From a bacterium (GTDB lineage: Bacteria; Caldisericota; Caldisericia; UBA6126), in the NCBI GenBank assembly GCA_021372585.1, contig JAJFUD010000093.1:1-64000 (forward strand): a stretch of 64,000 nt of DNA, in the 5' to 3' direction. The position numbers and the translations under genes are program-made. How positions within the stretch are numbered: position 1 is the first letter of the stretch; each line of letters begins with the position of its first letter. The notes under the pieces were generated by a model. That model did not search any database. It saw nothing but the letters and a program-made list of their open reading frames with translations, and was not told the origin of the DNA. Positions 26,662 to 36,271 of this stretch are shown here, piece by piece.

Positions 26662-29600
26662 ATGAGCTGGAAAAGAAGTGTAAGTCTTCTGATAGCTTTA
26701 CTCATGAGCTGTTTATATCTATATCCTGCCAACGCCGTCATCACTAACCTGATGAATCAGGCTACACCGAATACCGCAGGATCCAATGCTCAGCAGAGAA
26801 TACGGTTTTTAAATACTGTTACGGTACCGGTGGGGGGAAGGATACAGATTACTTTTCCCGCCGGTTTTAACCTGACAGCGGGAGGGGATTGGTTGCCAGC
26901 TGATGTGATCCTAAATCTGCAGGGAGCCAGCACAGTTTCTGATATCCTGGTGGATGGGCAGAAAGTATCAATTGGTATCACAGGAAGCGCTTCAGGCGTT
27001 GGATTTCAGGAGATTACCTTGGCTGCGGCAAAAATACTCAATCCCGCCACACCGGGTTTGTATACCATTAGCTTATCCACCTTTGATACACCAGCCAATA
27101 GCTCTCGTGTATTGGAAACTGCGACTTCTTCTCAATTTGAGATTGTCTCAACCATGTCCCGGGCAGTGGTATTGATAGATCCTAATTCAGCTGGAATGAT
27201 TGCTCAATACACCGTTCGGTTTAAATTAGGCAGTGGTGCCTCTAAGAGTCTATATGCCGGAGACAAAATCAAACTGGAATTTGACTTTAACCTTGTCGCT
27301 CCTGCGGGTGCAACCACCTTACCGGGAACAATTACAAAAGATAAAGTCAAAATCAATGGCTCTCCCCTGACGACGGATCCTATTATCGATGTACCCGGTG
27401 TGCCAGGCGTATCAAAGGGTATCGTCCAAATGGTCGTTCCTCAAAATATTACTTCCAGTGCTTCATCCGGTGCTGAGATAACCATTGTCATCGAAGCCTC
27501 TGCCGGTATCATCAATCCAAGCGGAATACCCTGGGATCGAAGCATGTGTATCACTACCCTGCGGTCAAATGGTTCCAGTATCATTGAAGGACCGTTAGAA
27601 TCTAATTATTATACCATTCATACTTCGCTTGGATCCCCTAAAGTACTGGTCAGACCGGAACAAGCAGGATACAATGCGGAATACAATCTGATACTCAGCC
27701 TCGGCAGCAATGGGGAATTATTGGCCAATTCAGGAAGAATTGACGTAACGTTCCCGGATGGAACCATCGTTCCTTCGAGTATCTCATCTTCCTCCATACG
27801 AGTCTCCTCTTCCGTTTCAGAACCTGCATTTCCTTGTGGCACAGGTATAGGATTATCATTTGATCCTCAGGTAGTAGGTAATAAAGTTTCTTTTGTAGTA
27901 CCTGTCACAATTCCCAGTAACAATTATGCCTGCATTATCTTTCAACCATCTGCCGGCATCATCAATCCCACCACCCCGGGAAATTATACCTTGAAGATTT
28001 CTACTTCCACAGAACCTTCTGTGATCTCTTCCTCTATCTATTCTATCAAAGCAGCCGGTACTTCTTCTGTTCTGGTGGAACCCAATAAATCAAAAGAGGT
28101 TGCCGCCTATACGATTCATTTTAAAACCGGAGTCAACGGCGCTTTATATCCCTATGGGACCGCAGGAACCGATAAGAATATCATGATTACCTTTCCAACG
28201 GGATTTGTATTACCTGCGACAATGGCAGCAGGTATTATTCGGGTAAACGGGATCGGCACATCAGATCCCGCGACCATTGCAGGACAAAAGATCACTTTTC
28301 CTACTCCCATCGTGATCGACAATAATACAGAAGTGACGATTGAGATTCAGAAGCAAGCCGGTATCAAGAATCCAGCTATCAAAGAAACACCGGAATATTA
28401 CAATCTCATTATCGAAACGGATAAAGAAAAGGATTCCAATAGAATCAATTCGGATGCCTTTATGATTTATACCAGCATTAAAGATGTGATCGTAGTACCT
28501 ACCGATCCTGGTACGGGGATTGTTTCAAGGTATGATATCACCTTCGAGACCGGAGACGTGGATACAGGATTGGAATCAAATGATTCTTTATTCGTTGAAT
28601 TTCCGACCGGTACCGTACTGCCGGCTTTCATTGCCTCCAATAATATTCAAATAGTCCGGGTGGTTCCCAATGATATTTTCTATCCATCTTCTGTATTTGT
28701 TCAGGGTCAGAAAATATCGATCACTCTCCCGGTAGGATTTGTGTTAGCGGAAGAATCCAAGATAAAAATTACCTTTTTACAGTCAGCCGGAATTCGAAAT
28801 CCGGACACTCCCGGATCATACAGAGTCACCGTTTCTACCTCAAAAGAAAATTTACCGATCGCTTCCAATCTCTATACCATTGGATCGGTTGCGGGTAATG
28901 TACAGGTGAGGGTGAGTCCGAATATATCCCAGTATTGTTCCTCCTCAGCAGACGGTGCGGAATATACCGTTCGATTCTTAACGGGATCCAGTGGCGGAAT
29001 GTCTTCTGGCCAGAGCATATACGTTATTTTTCCGCCTGATTACACACCGACTTTTCTACCGGCTGTCATTCCGGCTGGAAGAATACTGGTCAACGGGATC
29101 CTGACTTCCTTGAACGCATTAGTGGACGCCGCACCGACTCCTCAGTTCCCCACAGGCTCCAGAAGAGTGACCATCCCTACTCCGATCTCAATATCTAGCC
29201 AATCCTACGTGGAAATCCAATTTTTACCCTCCGCGAATATCGACAACCCCGTTGTCAGTATCACCCCTCAGCCCTATTACCTGTCAGTCTATACCGATCC
29301 TGAACCTTCCTCTAGCAATGGTATCTATTATTTAGTTTCAGCGATTTCCGGTCTTGGCAGTGGTTGCAACCTGCCCATCGGGGTAACGGTGACCAATGCC
29401 TCCGCTGGTTCCGGATCCGGGATGAACATTCAATTCCAGACTGGTGTGGTAGGTTCATTAACTCCCGGCGCCGATAAAGTGTATATAAAATTTCCGGAAG
29501 ATACCAAGATTCCATCGTATATTTCGGGTGCGTACGTGACCATCAACGTGGGCGTCGATAATTTTTCTACCAGCCTCAGCGTACTGAATCCGACTGTCAG

Positions 29601-32600
29601 TGGTCAATTAATACAATTTGATATCCCCTACGGTTTACCTCCGATCGGAGCCAACACCTCCGTTTTCGTCTATATCACACAAGGAGCCGGCATCATCAAT
29701 CCTTCTATACCTGGCAACTATCATCTGACGATGTATACGAGCAAAGAAACCACTGAAGTCAAATCCATGGAATACAGCATCCAGTATGTCGGTACATCAA
29801 AACCGACCGTAGTCGTTACCCCGAATTTTGTGACAGCTGAAGCCCAGTATGCCATCAAATTTTACACCGGTTCTTACGGCGGGATCAATATAGGCGATCC
29901 GATTTACCTGAAATTCCCTGTAGGCACCGTTCTGCCTGATCCCGTAACCGACCCGATCATGCCACAATACATTACGGTGAATGGCACACAGTGTGTTATC
30001 TCAGTCACAGTGGTACCAGCGCAAAGAACGCTGACACTGTATAGCCCGGTCATGATAGCCGGAAATAGCGCCGTTTCTATTGTAATTGATGAAGACGCCA
30101 AGATCAAAAACCCCGCAGCCGCCGGGGATCAATATGTATTACAATTATGGACCTTACGGGAAGGTAGTTCTACTAATCCATTCCTCTCCACCTATTATGA
30201 GATATTATTGGCAGACAGGCCTACTGAAGCCATCGTTACCGTCACTCCCTGCACCCCGTTCAGCACCACCACCATGGTGTTTGATCTGTATACTCCTGTC
30301 GCGATGACAGCGGACGTGGATTATATCGAAATCAATTTCCCAACCGGCACCTTTATTCCTTCCACGATCTCTTCAACCAATATTTTAATCAATAACAAAC
30401 CTTGCCGGACCAACCCGATCATTAACCTGTATAAAGTAACCGTGTATACACCGGAAAACATTCTGGCCAACGATCCCATTAAGATCACTTTTACCAAAGC
30501 CGCAGGATTGCAGAATCCCGATGCCGGCACTATTCATGGCTCGATGCAGATTTTTGCTCCCGGCGCCGCCAATCCTTCCGATACCCAGGACTACTATATC
30601 TGTCCTGATTTGAATTTCGGTCGTTTGGAGATCGTTCCGGCTGGCACAAGAATGCAAATCGGACGTTCTCAGCTCTTTACCGCCAGAGCTTTTGATAGCA
30701 ATGGCGAGAAAATTGATTACGGTGTGATTTACCGTTGGACTGTAACGAACAGCATTGGTGTGATTGACAACAATACTAAGCAAACGATAGAGTTCTTTGC
30801 TACGAATACAGGCGCCGGCAATATCACCGTGATCGCAGAATATGGATCCAAATCCATCTCTACCAGTGCCAATATCGTTGTGGTAGGCGTATTGGATAAG
30901 GTTGTCATCCAGCCTACAGAAGCCACTACTTCCAGGGGAAAGATTACCCGGTTTTCTGTGCTGTCAACGGATATCAACGGTGAAACCCTGGATAGTGTTC
31001 TCTATACTTGGTCAGTAACGCCTTCTCTTGGCACCATCACCAAAATTACAGGCTCCAACGATATTGAGTTCCTTGCAGAAATCGAAGGTACCTGTGTATT
31101 GAAAGTGGTCGCCTCCCAGGGGACAATCACCAGAGAAGCACAAAGTACGATTACCATTAAAAACGGTGTGAATAACCTGAAATGGATGAATCCAGCCTCT
31201 TTATCGATAGGCAATACAGCAGAGCCCATCGGTCCTTTCTCAATTAAGTTGGTCAATGAACTCGGAACGGAGATAAAAGAGAACACGGAAGTATTGGTTC
31301 AGGTCTTATCGTCCTCTTCCACCACCCGCTTTTCGGTGGATGGATTGAATTGGACGAAGAACAACATGATTCTCCTCACTATATCGGTAAATTTCTCCGA
31401 GACACTCCCGTTCTATATCGCTGATACAGAACCGAACAATATCTCCATCATGGCTACCTCTACCAACTACAACTCAGCCATTCTGCCTTTCTCGATTCGC
31501 GGGAACAAGAGAATGATTATGTTCACCACCTCTCCTCAGAGCCTGCGCATCCAGAGACCTTCTTCAGTCATCAGGGTACAGATCGCCGATATTTACGGAA
31601 CCCCCGTTTCGTTGGTGGCTGATATGCTCTTTACCTTACATACCACCTCGTTAACCGGGACCTTCTCGAAAGCCTCCGAACCTTTCCTTCCGATTACACA
31701 ATTGATTATCGCGAAAGGTTCGAGTACGGTAGAATTTTACTACCAGGACACCCGGGAAGGTACGTATAACCTGACCATCGCCAATCAGTTGATTGGATCA
31801 GCCGTACAGATGGTACAGATCTCTTCACCGGGATCTGTCAGCGCTCCCGAAGTTTCTGTCATGCCTCCTGTTCAAAGCGCGAATGCGGAATATTCCATTC
31901 GCTTTGCTTTGGGAATTGACGGTGAGTTGAAGCCGCTCCAGGATACCATTACCATTCAATTTCCCGCAGGAACAGGCCTTTCCTCCTCTTTGAATACCCA
32001 ACAAGTATTGGTGAACGGTAGAGCCTTGACTCAAAATCCGATGATCGACCCCGGACGATATAATATTAATTTTGTCGTGCCGGAATTGCTCTCTGCAGGA
32101 TCCACCATAGAAGTAACCATTAAAGGAATTATCAATCCTTCGATAATCGGTCTCTATTACCTGCAGGTAATGACTTCCATGCAGCCTACCCCGTCTGTAT
32201 CGAAGGGCTATCAGATTGACCTCTCTTCCCTTTCGGGATTGACAGTTAAGGCTAATCCGATGATCACCGGCATGATAGCGGAATACCAGATTCAGTTTAA
32301 GACCGGTATCCAGGGATTACTGGCTCCCGATGATACCATTTATATCGTTTTCGATGTCGGTCATCAGCTTCCGTCAGTGATTAACAAACAAAATGTCTAT
32401 ATCAACGGGTTGGCTCTCTCAGCAGACCCGATCGTTGATGGCAAGGTCATCTCATTGAAGGCGGGTACTTCCATCCAAGCCGGCTCCACCATTACTGTCG
32501 TATTTAACAAAGAAGCCGGGATTCAGAACCCGATGTATGCAGGTACCTATAAATTAAAAGCGTATACCTCCCGTGAGATTGTATTGGTCGAATCTGTCCC

Positions 32601-34221
32601 TTTTGAAATCGTCCAGAATTCTACCCTGAAGAATCTCTCTATGAGAGTTTCTCCCGCTACCATCAGCTCCATCGGCTATTTTACGATCACCCTGAACCTC
32701 GGACCTTATGGCGCCTTGGTCGAAGGCGATATGTTATACCTGACTTTTCCGGACTTTATACTGCCAAAAACAATCGCTCCCTCGACCATTACTATCAATC
32801 AGGTTGGGTTGATGAGGCAGATCGCCATTTCGGACAAGACCATCGCTATCCCTATCCCGATGTATATCCCTGACAACACTACGGTTTCTGTGATTATCTC
32901 TGAATATGCGAACATCATGAATCCAAACAAACCGGGAGATAATTACCGAATCAGTGCGTTTACCTCCAAAGAACCACTGCCGATTATTTCTGAGCCTTTT
33001 ACCATCGAGCCGACCATCGAAGTGAATTACTTCCTTTCCCCGTCCCAGCCGGATGGGAACAAAGGATACTATAAAACCGTACCCATCCTGATCTTTACAG
33101 CTAACGTTATCGGAAAAATCTATTACTCGGTTGACGGTGAAGCGGATAAAGTCTACCAGGAACCGATTTCGATTAACAAAGCCGGTGATCATACTATTTC
33201 GTACTACTGTATCTCTGCTTTAGGCAGCCGTTCCTCGAAGCAACAGCTTCAAGTGAAAGTGGACGCCGATGCCCCAAAGATCGAAACCAATTTAGTCGAA
33301 GAGATTGTCTATACACGGTTGCCCTCGTTAGCTTTTACCTTACGTATTACGGATGATACCCAAGTATCCGTCACCATGAATGACAGGGCGATCACACTGA
33401 TTGATAGAACTTTCTCAACCATGATCACATTAGAAAAAGGCGAGAATATTATTGTGGTCAAAGTGATTGATGAAGCAGGCAATACCAGTACATTAATTCG
33501 TAGGATTATCCTGAAAACCACCCCGCCCATTTTGTTAGTGACCTCTCCCGCGATCTTCCAGACAGTGGAAAGCGTTTACTTTGCCACTACAAGCGATGGC
33601 GCTCAGTTATTCGCGAATGTTCGATTTGCCGGAAGTGTTGAGATGGGGATCGAAAAAATCAGGATTTATTCCCTGACTACCGGATATGAAACGGAAATTA
33701 TGGTAGACGGCTTGGGAAACTTTGACAAGACGATCGGGATTCGTTCCTTGGCAGGGGACAATAACATTCAAGTCATCGCAGTCGATAAAGTCGGGAACGA
33801 GACCAAAGTGACGATCAACTTTATACTGAAAACAGCTCTTAGGCTGCGAATCGGTAACGCCACCGCTTATTTGAACGGTAATGCCTTGCAAATGGAGGTC
33901 AAGCCGTACCTGAAATACAACATGCACACCATGGTACCATTCCGTATCATCGCAGAATCCATTGGTGCAGTGGTCGGATGGGACGGCGCTACCCGAAAGG
34001 TCAGCTACGAATTTCGCGGTATCAAAATATTTGTCTGGATCGGTAGCAAGCAAGCTCAGATTACCGACGCTTCCGGAAAAACCAGAAACCTGACCATGCT
34101 GGCAGAACCTGAAATCATCAATGGGCGTACTCTGATCCCGTTACGGTTTGTTTCAGAAGCCTTAGGCGCAAAAGTAGATTGGAATGCAAAACTCTGGGAA
34201 GCCACTGTCAATTATCCCTAA
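26662..34221 (+). CDS. Giant secreted repeat protein, 12 repeats, stalk domain (2519 aa)
   Basis: A second exported giant, starting at ATG 26662 behind a strong AAGGAGG site 43 bp after its larger paralogue. Signal peptide at about 1-25. Nine family repeats (nt 26740-30620) are followed by two Big-type Ig domains (GRLEIVPAGTRMQIGRSQLF; LDKVVIQPTEATTSRG), two further beta-modules (about 31170-31830), three family repeats (31840-33015), a chitobiase-C-terminal-like module, Ig-like modules and a C-terminal stalk domain (33830-34221; MVPFRIIAESIGAVVGW, LIPLRFVSEALGAKVDW). The order of parts copies the 3588-residue paralogue, so the two arose by gene duplication with different repeat amplification. 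A strong terminator follows. Confidence 0.88.
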   Translation: MSWKRSVSLLIALLMSCLYLYPANAVITNLMNQATPNTAGSNAQQRIRFLNTVTVPVGGRIQITFPAGFNLTAGGDWLPADVILNLQGASTVSDILVDGQKVSIGITGSASGVGFQEITLAAAKILNPATPGLYTISLSTFDTPANSSRVLETATSSQFEIVSTMSRAVVLIDPNSAGMIAQYTVRFKLGSGASKSLYAGDKIKLEFDFNLVAPAGATTLPGTITKDKVKINGSPLTTDPIIDVPGVPGVSKGIVQMVVPQNITSSASSGAEITIVIEASAGIINPSGIPWDRSMCITTLRSNGSSIIEGPLESNYYTIHTSLGSPKVLVRPEQAGYNAEYNLILSLGSNGELLANSGRIDVTFPDGTIVPSSISSSSIRVSSSVSEPAFPCGTGIGLSFDPQVVGNKVSFVVPVTIPSNNYACIIFQPSAGIINPTTPGNYTLKISTSTEPSVISSSIYSIKAAGTSSVLVEPNKSKEVAAYTIHFKTGVNGALYPYGTAGTDKNIMITFPTGFVLPATMAAGIIRVNGIGTSDPATIAGQKITFPTPIVIDNNTEVTIEIQKQAGIKNPAIKETPEYYNLIIETDKEKDSNRINSDAFMIYTSIKDVIVVPTDPGTGIVSRYDITFETGDVDTGLESNDSLFVEFPTGTVLPAFIASNNIQIVRVVPNDIFYPSSVFVQGQKISITLPVGFVLAEESKIKITFLQSAGIRNPDTPGSYRVTVSTSKENLPIASNLYTIGSVAGNVQVRVSPNISQYCSSSADGAEYTVRFLTGSSGGMSSGQSIYVIFPPDYTPTFLPAVIPAGRILVNGILTSLNALVDAAPTPQFPTGSRRVTIPTPISISSQSYVEIQFLPSANIDNPVVSITPQPYYLSVYTDPEPSSSNGIYYLVSAISGLGSGCNLPIGVTVTNASAGSGSGMNIQFQTGVVGSLTPGADKVYIKFPEDTKIPSYISGAYVTINVGVDNFSTSLSVLNPTVSGQLIQFDIPYGLPPIGANTSVFVYITQGAGIINPSIPGNYHLTMYTSKETTEVKSMEYSIQYVGTSKPTVVVTPNFVTAEAQYAIKFYTGSYGGINIGDPIYLKFPVGTVLPDPVTDPIMPQYITVNGTQCVISVTVVPAQRTLTLYSPVMIAGNSAVSIVIDEDAKIKNPAAAGDQYVLQLWTLREGSSTNPFLSTYYEILLADRPTEAIVTVTPCTPFSTTTMVFDLYTPVAMTADVDYIEINFPTGTFIPSTISSTNILINNKPCRTNPIINLYKVTVYTPENILANDPIKITFTKAAGLQNPDAGTIHGSMQIFAPGAANPSDTQDYYICPDLNFGRLEIVPAGTRMQIGRSQLFTARAFDSNGEKIDYGVIYRWTVTNSIGVIDNNTKQTIEFFATNTGAGNITVIAEYGSKSISTSANIVVVGVLDKVVIQPTEATTSRGKITRFSVLSTDINGETLDSVLYTWSVTPSLGTITKITGSNDIEFLAEIEGTCVLKVVASQGTITREAQSTITIKNGVNNLKWMNPASLSIGNTAEPIGPFSIKLVNELGTEIKENTEVLVQVLSSSSTTRFSVDGLNWTKNNMILLTISVNFSETLPFYIADTEPNNISIMATSTNYNSAILPFSIRGNKRMIMFTTSPQSLRIQRPSSVIRVQIADIYGTPVSLVADMLFTLHTTSLTGTFSKASEPFLPITQLIIAKGSSTVEFYYQDTREGTYNLTIANQLIGSAVQMVQISSPGSVSAPEVSVMPPVQSANAEYSIRFALGIDGELKPLQDTITIQFPAGTGLSSSLNTQQVLVNGRALTQNPMIDPGRYNINFVVPELLSAGSTIEVTIKGIINPSIIGLYYLQVMTSMQPTPSVSKGYQIDLSSLSGLTVKANPMITGMIAEYQIQFKTGIQGLLAPDDTIYIVFDVGHQLPSVINKQNVYINGLALSADPIVDGKVISLKAGTSIQAGSTITVVFNKEAGIQNPMYAGTYKLKAYTSREIVLVESVPFEIVQNSTLKNLSMRVSPATISSIGYFTITLNLGPYGALVEGDMLYLTFPDFILPKTIAPSTITINQVGLMRQIAISDKTIAIPIPMYIPDNTTVSVIISEYANIMNPNKPGDNYRISAFTSKEPLPIISEPFTIEPTIEVNYFLSPSQPDGNKGYYKTVPILIFTANVIGKIYYSVDGEADKVYQEPISINKAGDHTISYYCISALGSRSSKQQLQVKVDADAPKIETNLVEEIVYTRLPSLAFTLRITDDTQVSVTMNDRAITLIDRTFSTMITLEKGENIIVVKVIDEAGNTSTLIRRIILKTTPPILLVTSPAIFQTVESVYFATTSDGAQLFANVRFAGSVEMGIEKIRIYSLTTGYETEIMVDGLGNFDKTIGIRSLAGDNNIQVIAVDKVGNETKVTINFILKTALRLRIGNATAYLNGNALQMEVKPYLKYNMHTMVPFRIIAESIGAVVGWDGATRKVSYEFRGIKIFVWIGSKQAQITDASGKTRNLTMLAEPEIINGRTLIPLRFVSEALGAKVDWNAKLWEATVNYP
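26740..30620 (+). repeat. Nine tandem family repeats in the second giant protein
   Basis: Units are marked by NP turns such as AGIINPTTPGNY, AGIRNPDTPGSY and AGIINPSIPGNY with following TSxE strands. They are more divergent from one another than repeats 3-10 of the larger protein. Confidence 0.75.
31840..33015 (+). repeat. Three C-terminal family repeats of the second giant protein
   Basis: Units begin with PEVSVMPPV, LTVKANPMI and LSMRVSPAT. They occupy the same relative place as repeats 17-19 of the larger paralogue, directly before the chitobiase-like module. Confidence 0.75.
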
Positions 34222-34242
34222 ATAGCAATTCTTCATTTGAAT

Positions 34243-34276
34243 TAGGGGGAGCTTGTCTCCCCCTATATTTTTTTTT
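34243..34276 (+). terminator. Rho-independent terminator after the giant-protein genes
   Basis: A 9-bp stem TAGGGGGAG/CTCCCCCTA with a 5-nt loop (34243-34265) is followed by a T-rich tract to 34276. It lies 21 bp after the stop of the 2519-residue protein and separates the surface cluster from the thioredoxin gene. Confidence 0.9.
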
Positions 34277-34372
34277 CATCTGCGATAATTTGTAAAAAAA
34301 ATCCAATTCATGTAAACTTATCTTGAGTGTAAAGATTTAGATTTAATGTATGTTTGGATAGGGGGTATTGAT

Positions 34373-34699
34373 ATGGGTGAATTTTATATTGAGATCGCAT
34401 CAAAAGAAGATTTTACTCAGAAAGTCCTTCAATCACCATTACCGGTGCTAGTGGATTTCTGGGCTCCGTGGTGTGGTCCTTGCAGAATGGCAAGCCCAGT
34501 TGTTGAAGCACTGGCAAAAGAATATTCCGGAAAGTTAGTGGTCGCGAAAGTGAACACAGATGAAAATTCAGATATTGCCGGAGAATACGGGATTATGAGT
34601 ATTCCTTCCTTTTTTCTGTTTAAAGAGGGAAAACAGCTAGCCAGGATTGTTGGTTTCTCTGAAGAAGATATTCGAAAACTGATTACAACCAATATATAA
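34373..34699 (+). CDS. trxA: Thioredoxin
   Basis: A 108-residue cytoplasmic disulfide reductase. It has the thioredoxin active site WCGPC (Cys34 and Cys37) preceded by VLVDFWAP, the cis-proline segment SIPSF (Pro78), and LFKEGKQLARIVGF. Length is normal. ATG 34373 is chosen over an in-frame ATG at 34346 because GGGGGT lies just upstream and thioredoxins start close to this point. It lies between the surface-cluster terminator and rimP (17-bp gap) and may be the first gene of the rimP-ribF transcript. Confidence 0.95.
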   Translation: MGEFYIEIASKEDFTQKVLQSPLPVLVDFWAPWCGPCRMASPVVEALAKEYSGKLVVAKVNTDENSDIAGEYGIMSIPSFFLFKEGKQLARIVGFSEEDIRKLITTNI

Positions 34700-34716
34700 A
34701 CCCCTGAATTAATAAT

Positions 34717-35160
34717 ATGGTGAATAATAAGGCGCTCAAGGAAGCGGTTGCGCAATTTATACTGCAACTGGGGTATATTCCTCTTGATTTGCAAGTTCGC
34801 TGGATACAAGAGGGATGGAAGGTCTACAGTGCGATTTTCCACCCGGAAGCGATTACCTTAAAAGACTGCGCGGAAGTGACCAGAGCATTACGAGACTATC
34901 TGGTCGGTTGGCTCGGAAATGAGGATTTTTCTTTGGATATCTCCTCTCCGGGCGCTGAAAGGGTACTAAAGAGTCCGTTGGAGTACTCGTTATTCCGCGG
35001 GAAAAAAGTAAAAGTGGTTTTAAAAGGTGGCGTGGAAGGTTTGTATCTTTTGGTAAATTCGGATGAAGCGGAAGGGATAGCGAATTTTTTCTCTGAAGAG
35101 AAACAAGAAACTATCATGATTCCTTTTCAGGATATTGCTAAGTGTCAGTTGGTTTTGTAA
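34717..35160 (+). CDS. rimP: Ribosome maturation factor RimP
   Basis: A 147-residue protein needed for maturation of the 30S subunit. The family core FSLDISSPGAERVLKSPLEYSLFRGKKVKV is present, preceded by the alpha/beta N-terminal domain with KDCAEVTRALRDYL and followed by a small SH3-like C-terminal domain ending IPFQDIAKCQLVL. It is first in the conserved rimP-nusA-infB order, which supports the call. Its end runs to within 13 bp of the nusA start, with the nusA ribosome site overlapping the stop codon. Confidence 0.93.
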   Translation: MVNNKALKEAVAQFILQLGYIPLDLQVRWIQEGWKVYSAIFHPEAITLKDCAEVTRALRDYLVGWLGNEDFSLDISSPGAERVLKSPLEYSLFRGKKVKVVLKGGVEGLYLLVNSDEAEGIANFFSEEKQETIMIPFQDIAKCQLVL

Positions 35161-35173
35161 AGGAGAAAAAGTA

Positions 35174-36253
35174 TTGCTGGCTGAAAATTTATTTAATGCG
35201 ATTGAAGAATTCTGTAAAATAAGGGATTTCAAGAAAAAGGAATCTCTTTATAGAGCTATTCAATCAGGATTATTGACAGCCTACAAACGGACCTATTCAA
35301 AATCAGAATTTTTAAAAACAGACAATGTGGATGTCATCTTAGATCCTGATAAAAGAATATTTCAGATCATTGAGAGGAAAACAGTGGTCGTGAAACCCAA
35401 AGATAAAATTCTCCAGATTTCCCTGTCTGAAGCCCAGAAAATAAAGCCTGATGCCAATTTAGGTGATGTGATCAGTATAGAAATCGCCCCGGAAAATTTT
35501 GACAGAATCGCAGCGGATGTCGTCAAGCAGATCGTGATCCAGAAAATACACGATGCCGAGTTGGATGACTTTTATGATGAATACAAAGCCAAAGAATTTG
35601 AGATGGTGTTTGGAGAAATTACCAAAGTCACCTCCCAAAAAATATATGTGAACCTCGGTAAAGTGGAAGGGATTATTCCGGAAGATGAACGTATCATAAA
35701 CGAATATTACCGAGTGGGCAACAAAATACATTGCTTGATTTATAATGTCCAAAAATTATCTCGTGAGATTATCGTGAAGCTTTCCAGAACTCATCCGGTT
35801 TTATTGAAAAAGCTGATGGAGCTTGAGATACCTGAATTAAAGCAAGGATTAATCGAAATTAAATACGTTGTCAGGGAGCCGGGTTACCGGGCAAAGGTAG
35901 CCGTCAGCACTAAAGAAGAGAAGATAGACCCTGTTGGGACCTGTATAGGAGCAAAAGGTTCCCGGATCAACTCCGTGGGTCATCATCTGAATAATGAGAA
36001 AATTGATGTCATCCGTTGGAGTGAAGTGCCGGTGGAATATATCGCCAATTCTCTCTCTCCTGCGAAGGTTCTCGCAAGGGATGTCTCTCTTGACATCGAG
36101 AACCGGACAGCCAAAATTTACGTAGACCATTCCTGCTTCTCCCTGGCGATTGGTAAAGAGGGCTTGAATGTGAAGCTGGCAGCCAGATTGACCGGATACA
36201 AACTGGATGTCTCATCTAAAGACACAGAACCTCCTTCTGAACAGGACGTTTAA
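35174..36253 (+). CDS. nusA: Transcription termination/antitermination factor NusA
   Basis: About 360 residues. NusA binds RNA polymerase and nascent RNA to control pausing, termination and antitermination. Order: N-terminal polymerase-binding domain (about 1-125), S1 domain (about 133-200), KH1 (GTCIGAKGSRINSVGHHLNNE) and KH2 (SLAIGKEGLNVKLAARLTGY). The C-terminal acidic repeats of gamma-proteobacterial NusA are absent, as in Firmicutes. The start is TTG 35174 (MLAENLF) because an AAGGAG site lies at 35160-35165; an ATG-type start further upstream would lie inside rimP. infB follows after 18 bp, with no ylxR or L7Ae-like gene between. Confidence 0.93.
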   Translation: MLAENLFNAIEEFCKIRDFKKKESLYRAIQSGLLTAYKRTYSKSEFLKTDNVDVILDPDKRIFQIIERKTVVVKPKDKILQISLSEAQKIKPDANLGDVISIEIAPENFDRIAADVVKQIVIQKIHDAELDDFYDEYKAKEFEMVFGEITKVTSQKIYVNLGKVEGIIPEDERIINEYYRVGNKIHCLIYNVQKLSREIIVKLSRTHPVLLKKLMELEIPELKQGLIEIKYVVREPGYRAKVAVSTKEEKIDPVGTCIGAKGSRINSVGHHLNNEKIDVIRWSEVPVEYIANSLSPAKVLARDVSLDIENRTAKIYVDHSCFSLAIGKEGLNVKLAARLTGYKLDVSSKDTEPPSEQDV

Positions 36254-36271
36254 AGTAGAAATGGAGTTTGT

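Noticed and set aside
15933-33015. Repeated DNA that might suggest CRISPR or a satellite array
   Set aside because: Units are long (about 320-430 bp), lie in two single open frames and vary as coding repeats; there are no short identical repeats with unique spacers.
34100-34221. Sortase (LPXTG) or SLH anchor at the end of the giant proteins
   Set aside because: The C-termini end inside stalk domains, with no LPXTG, no final membrane helix and no SLH repeats.
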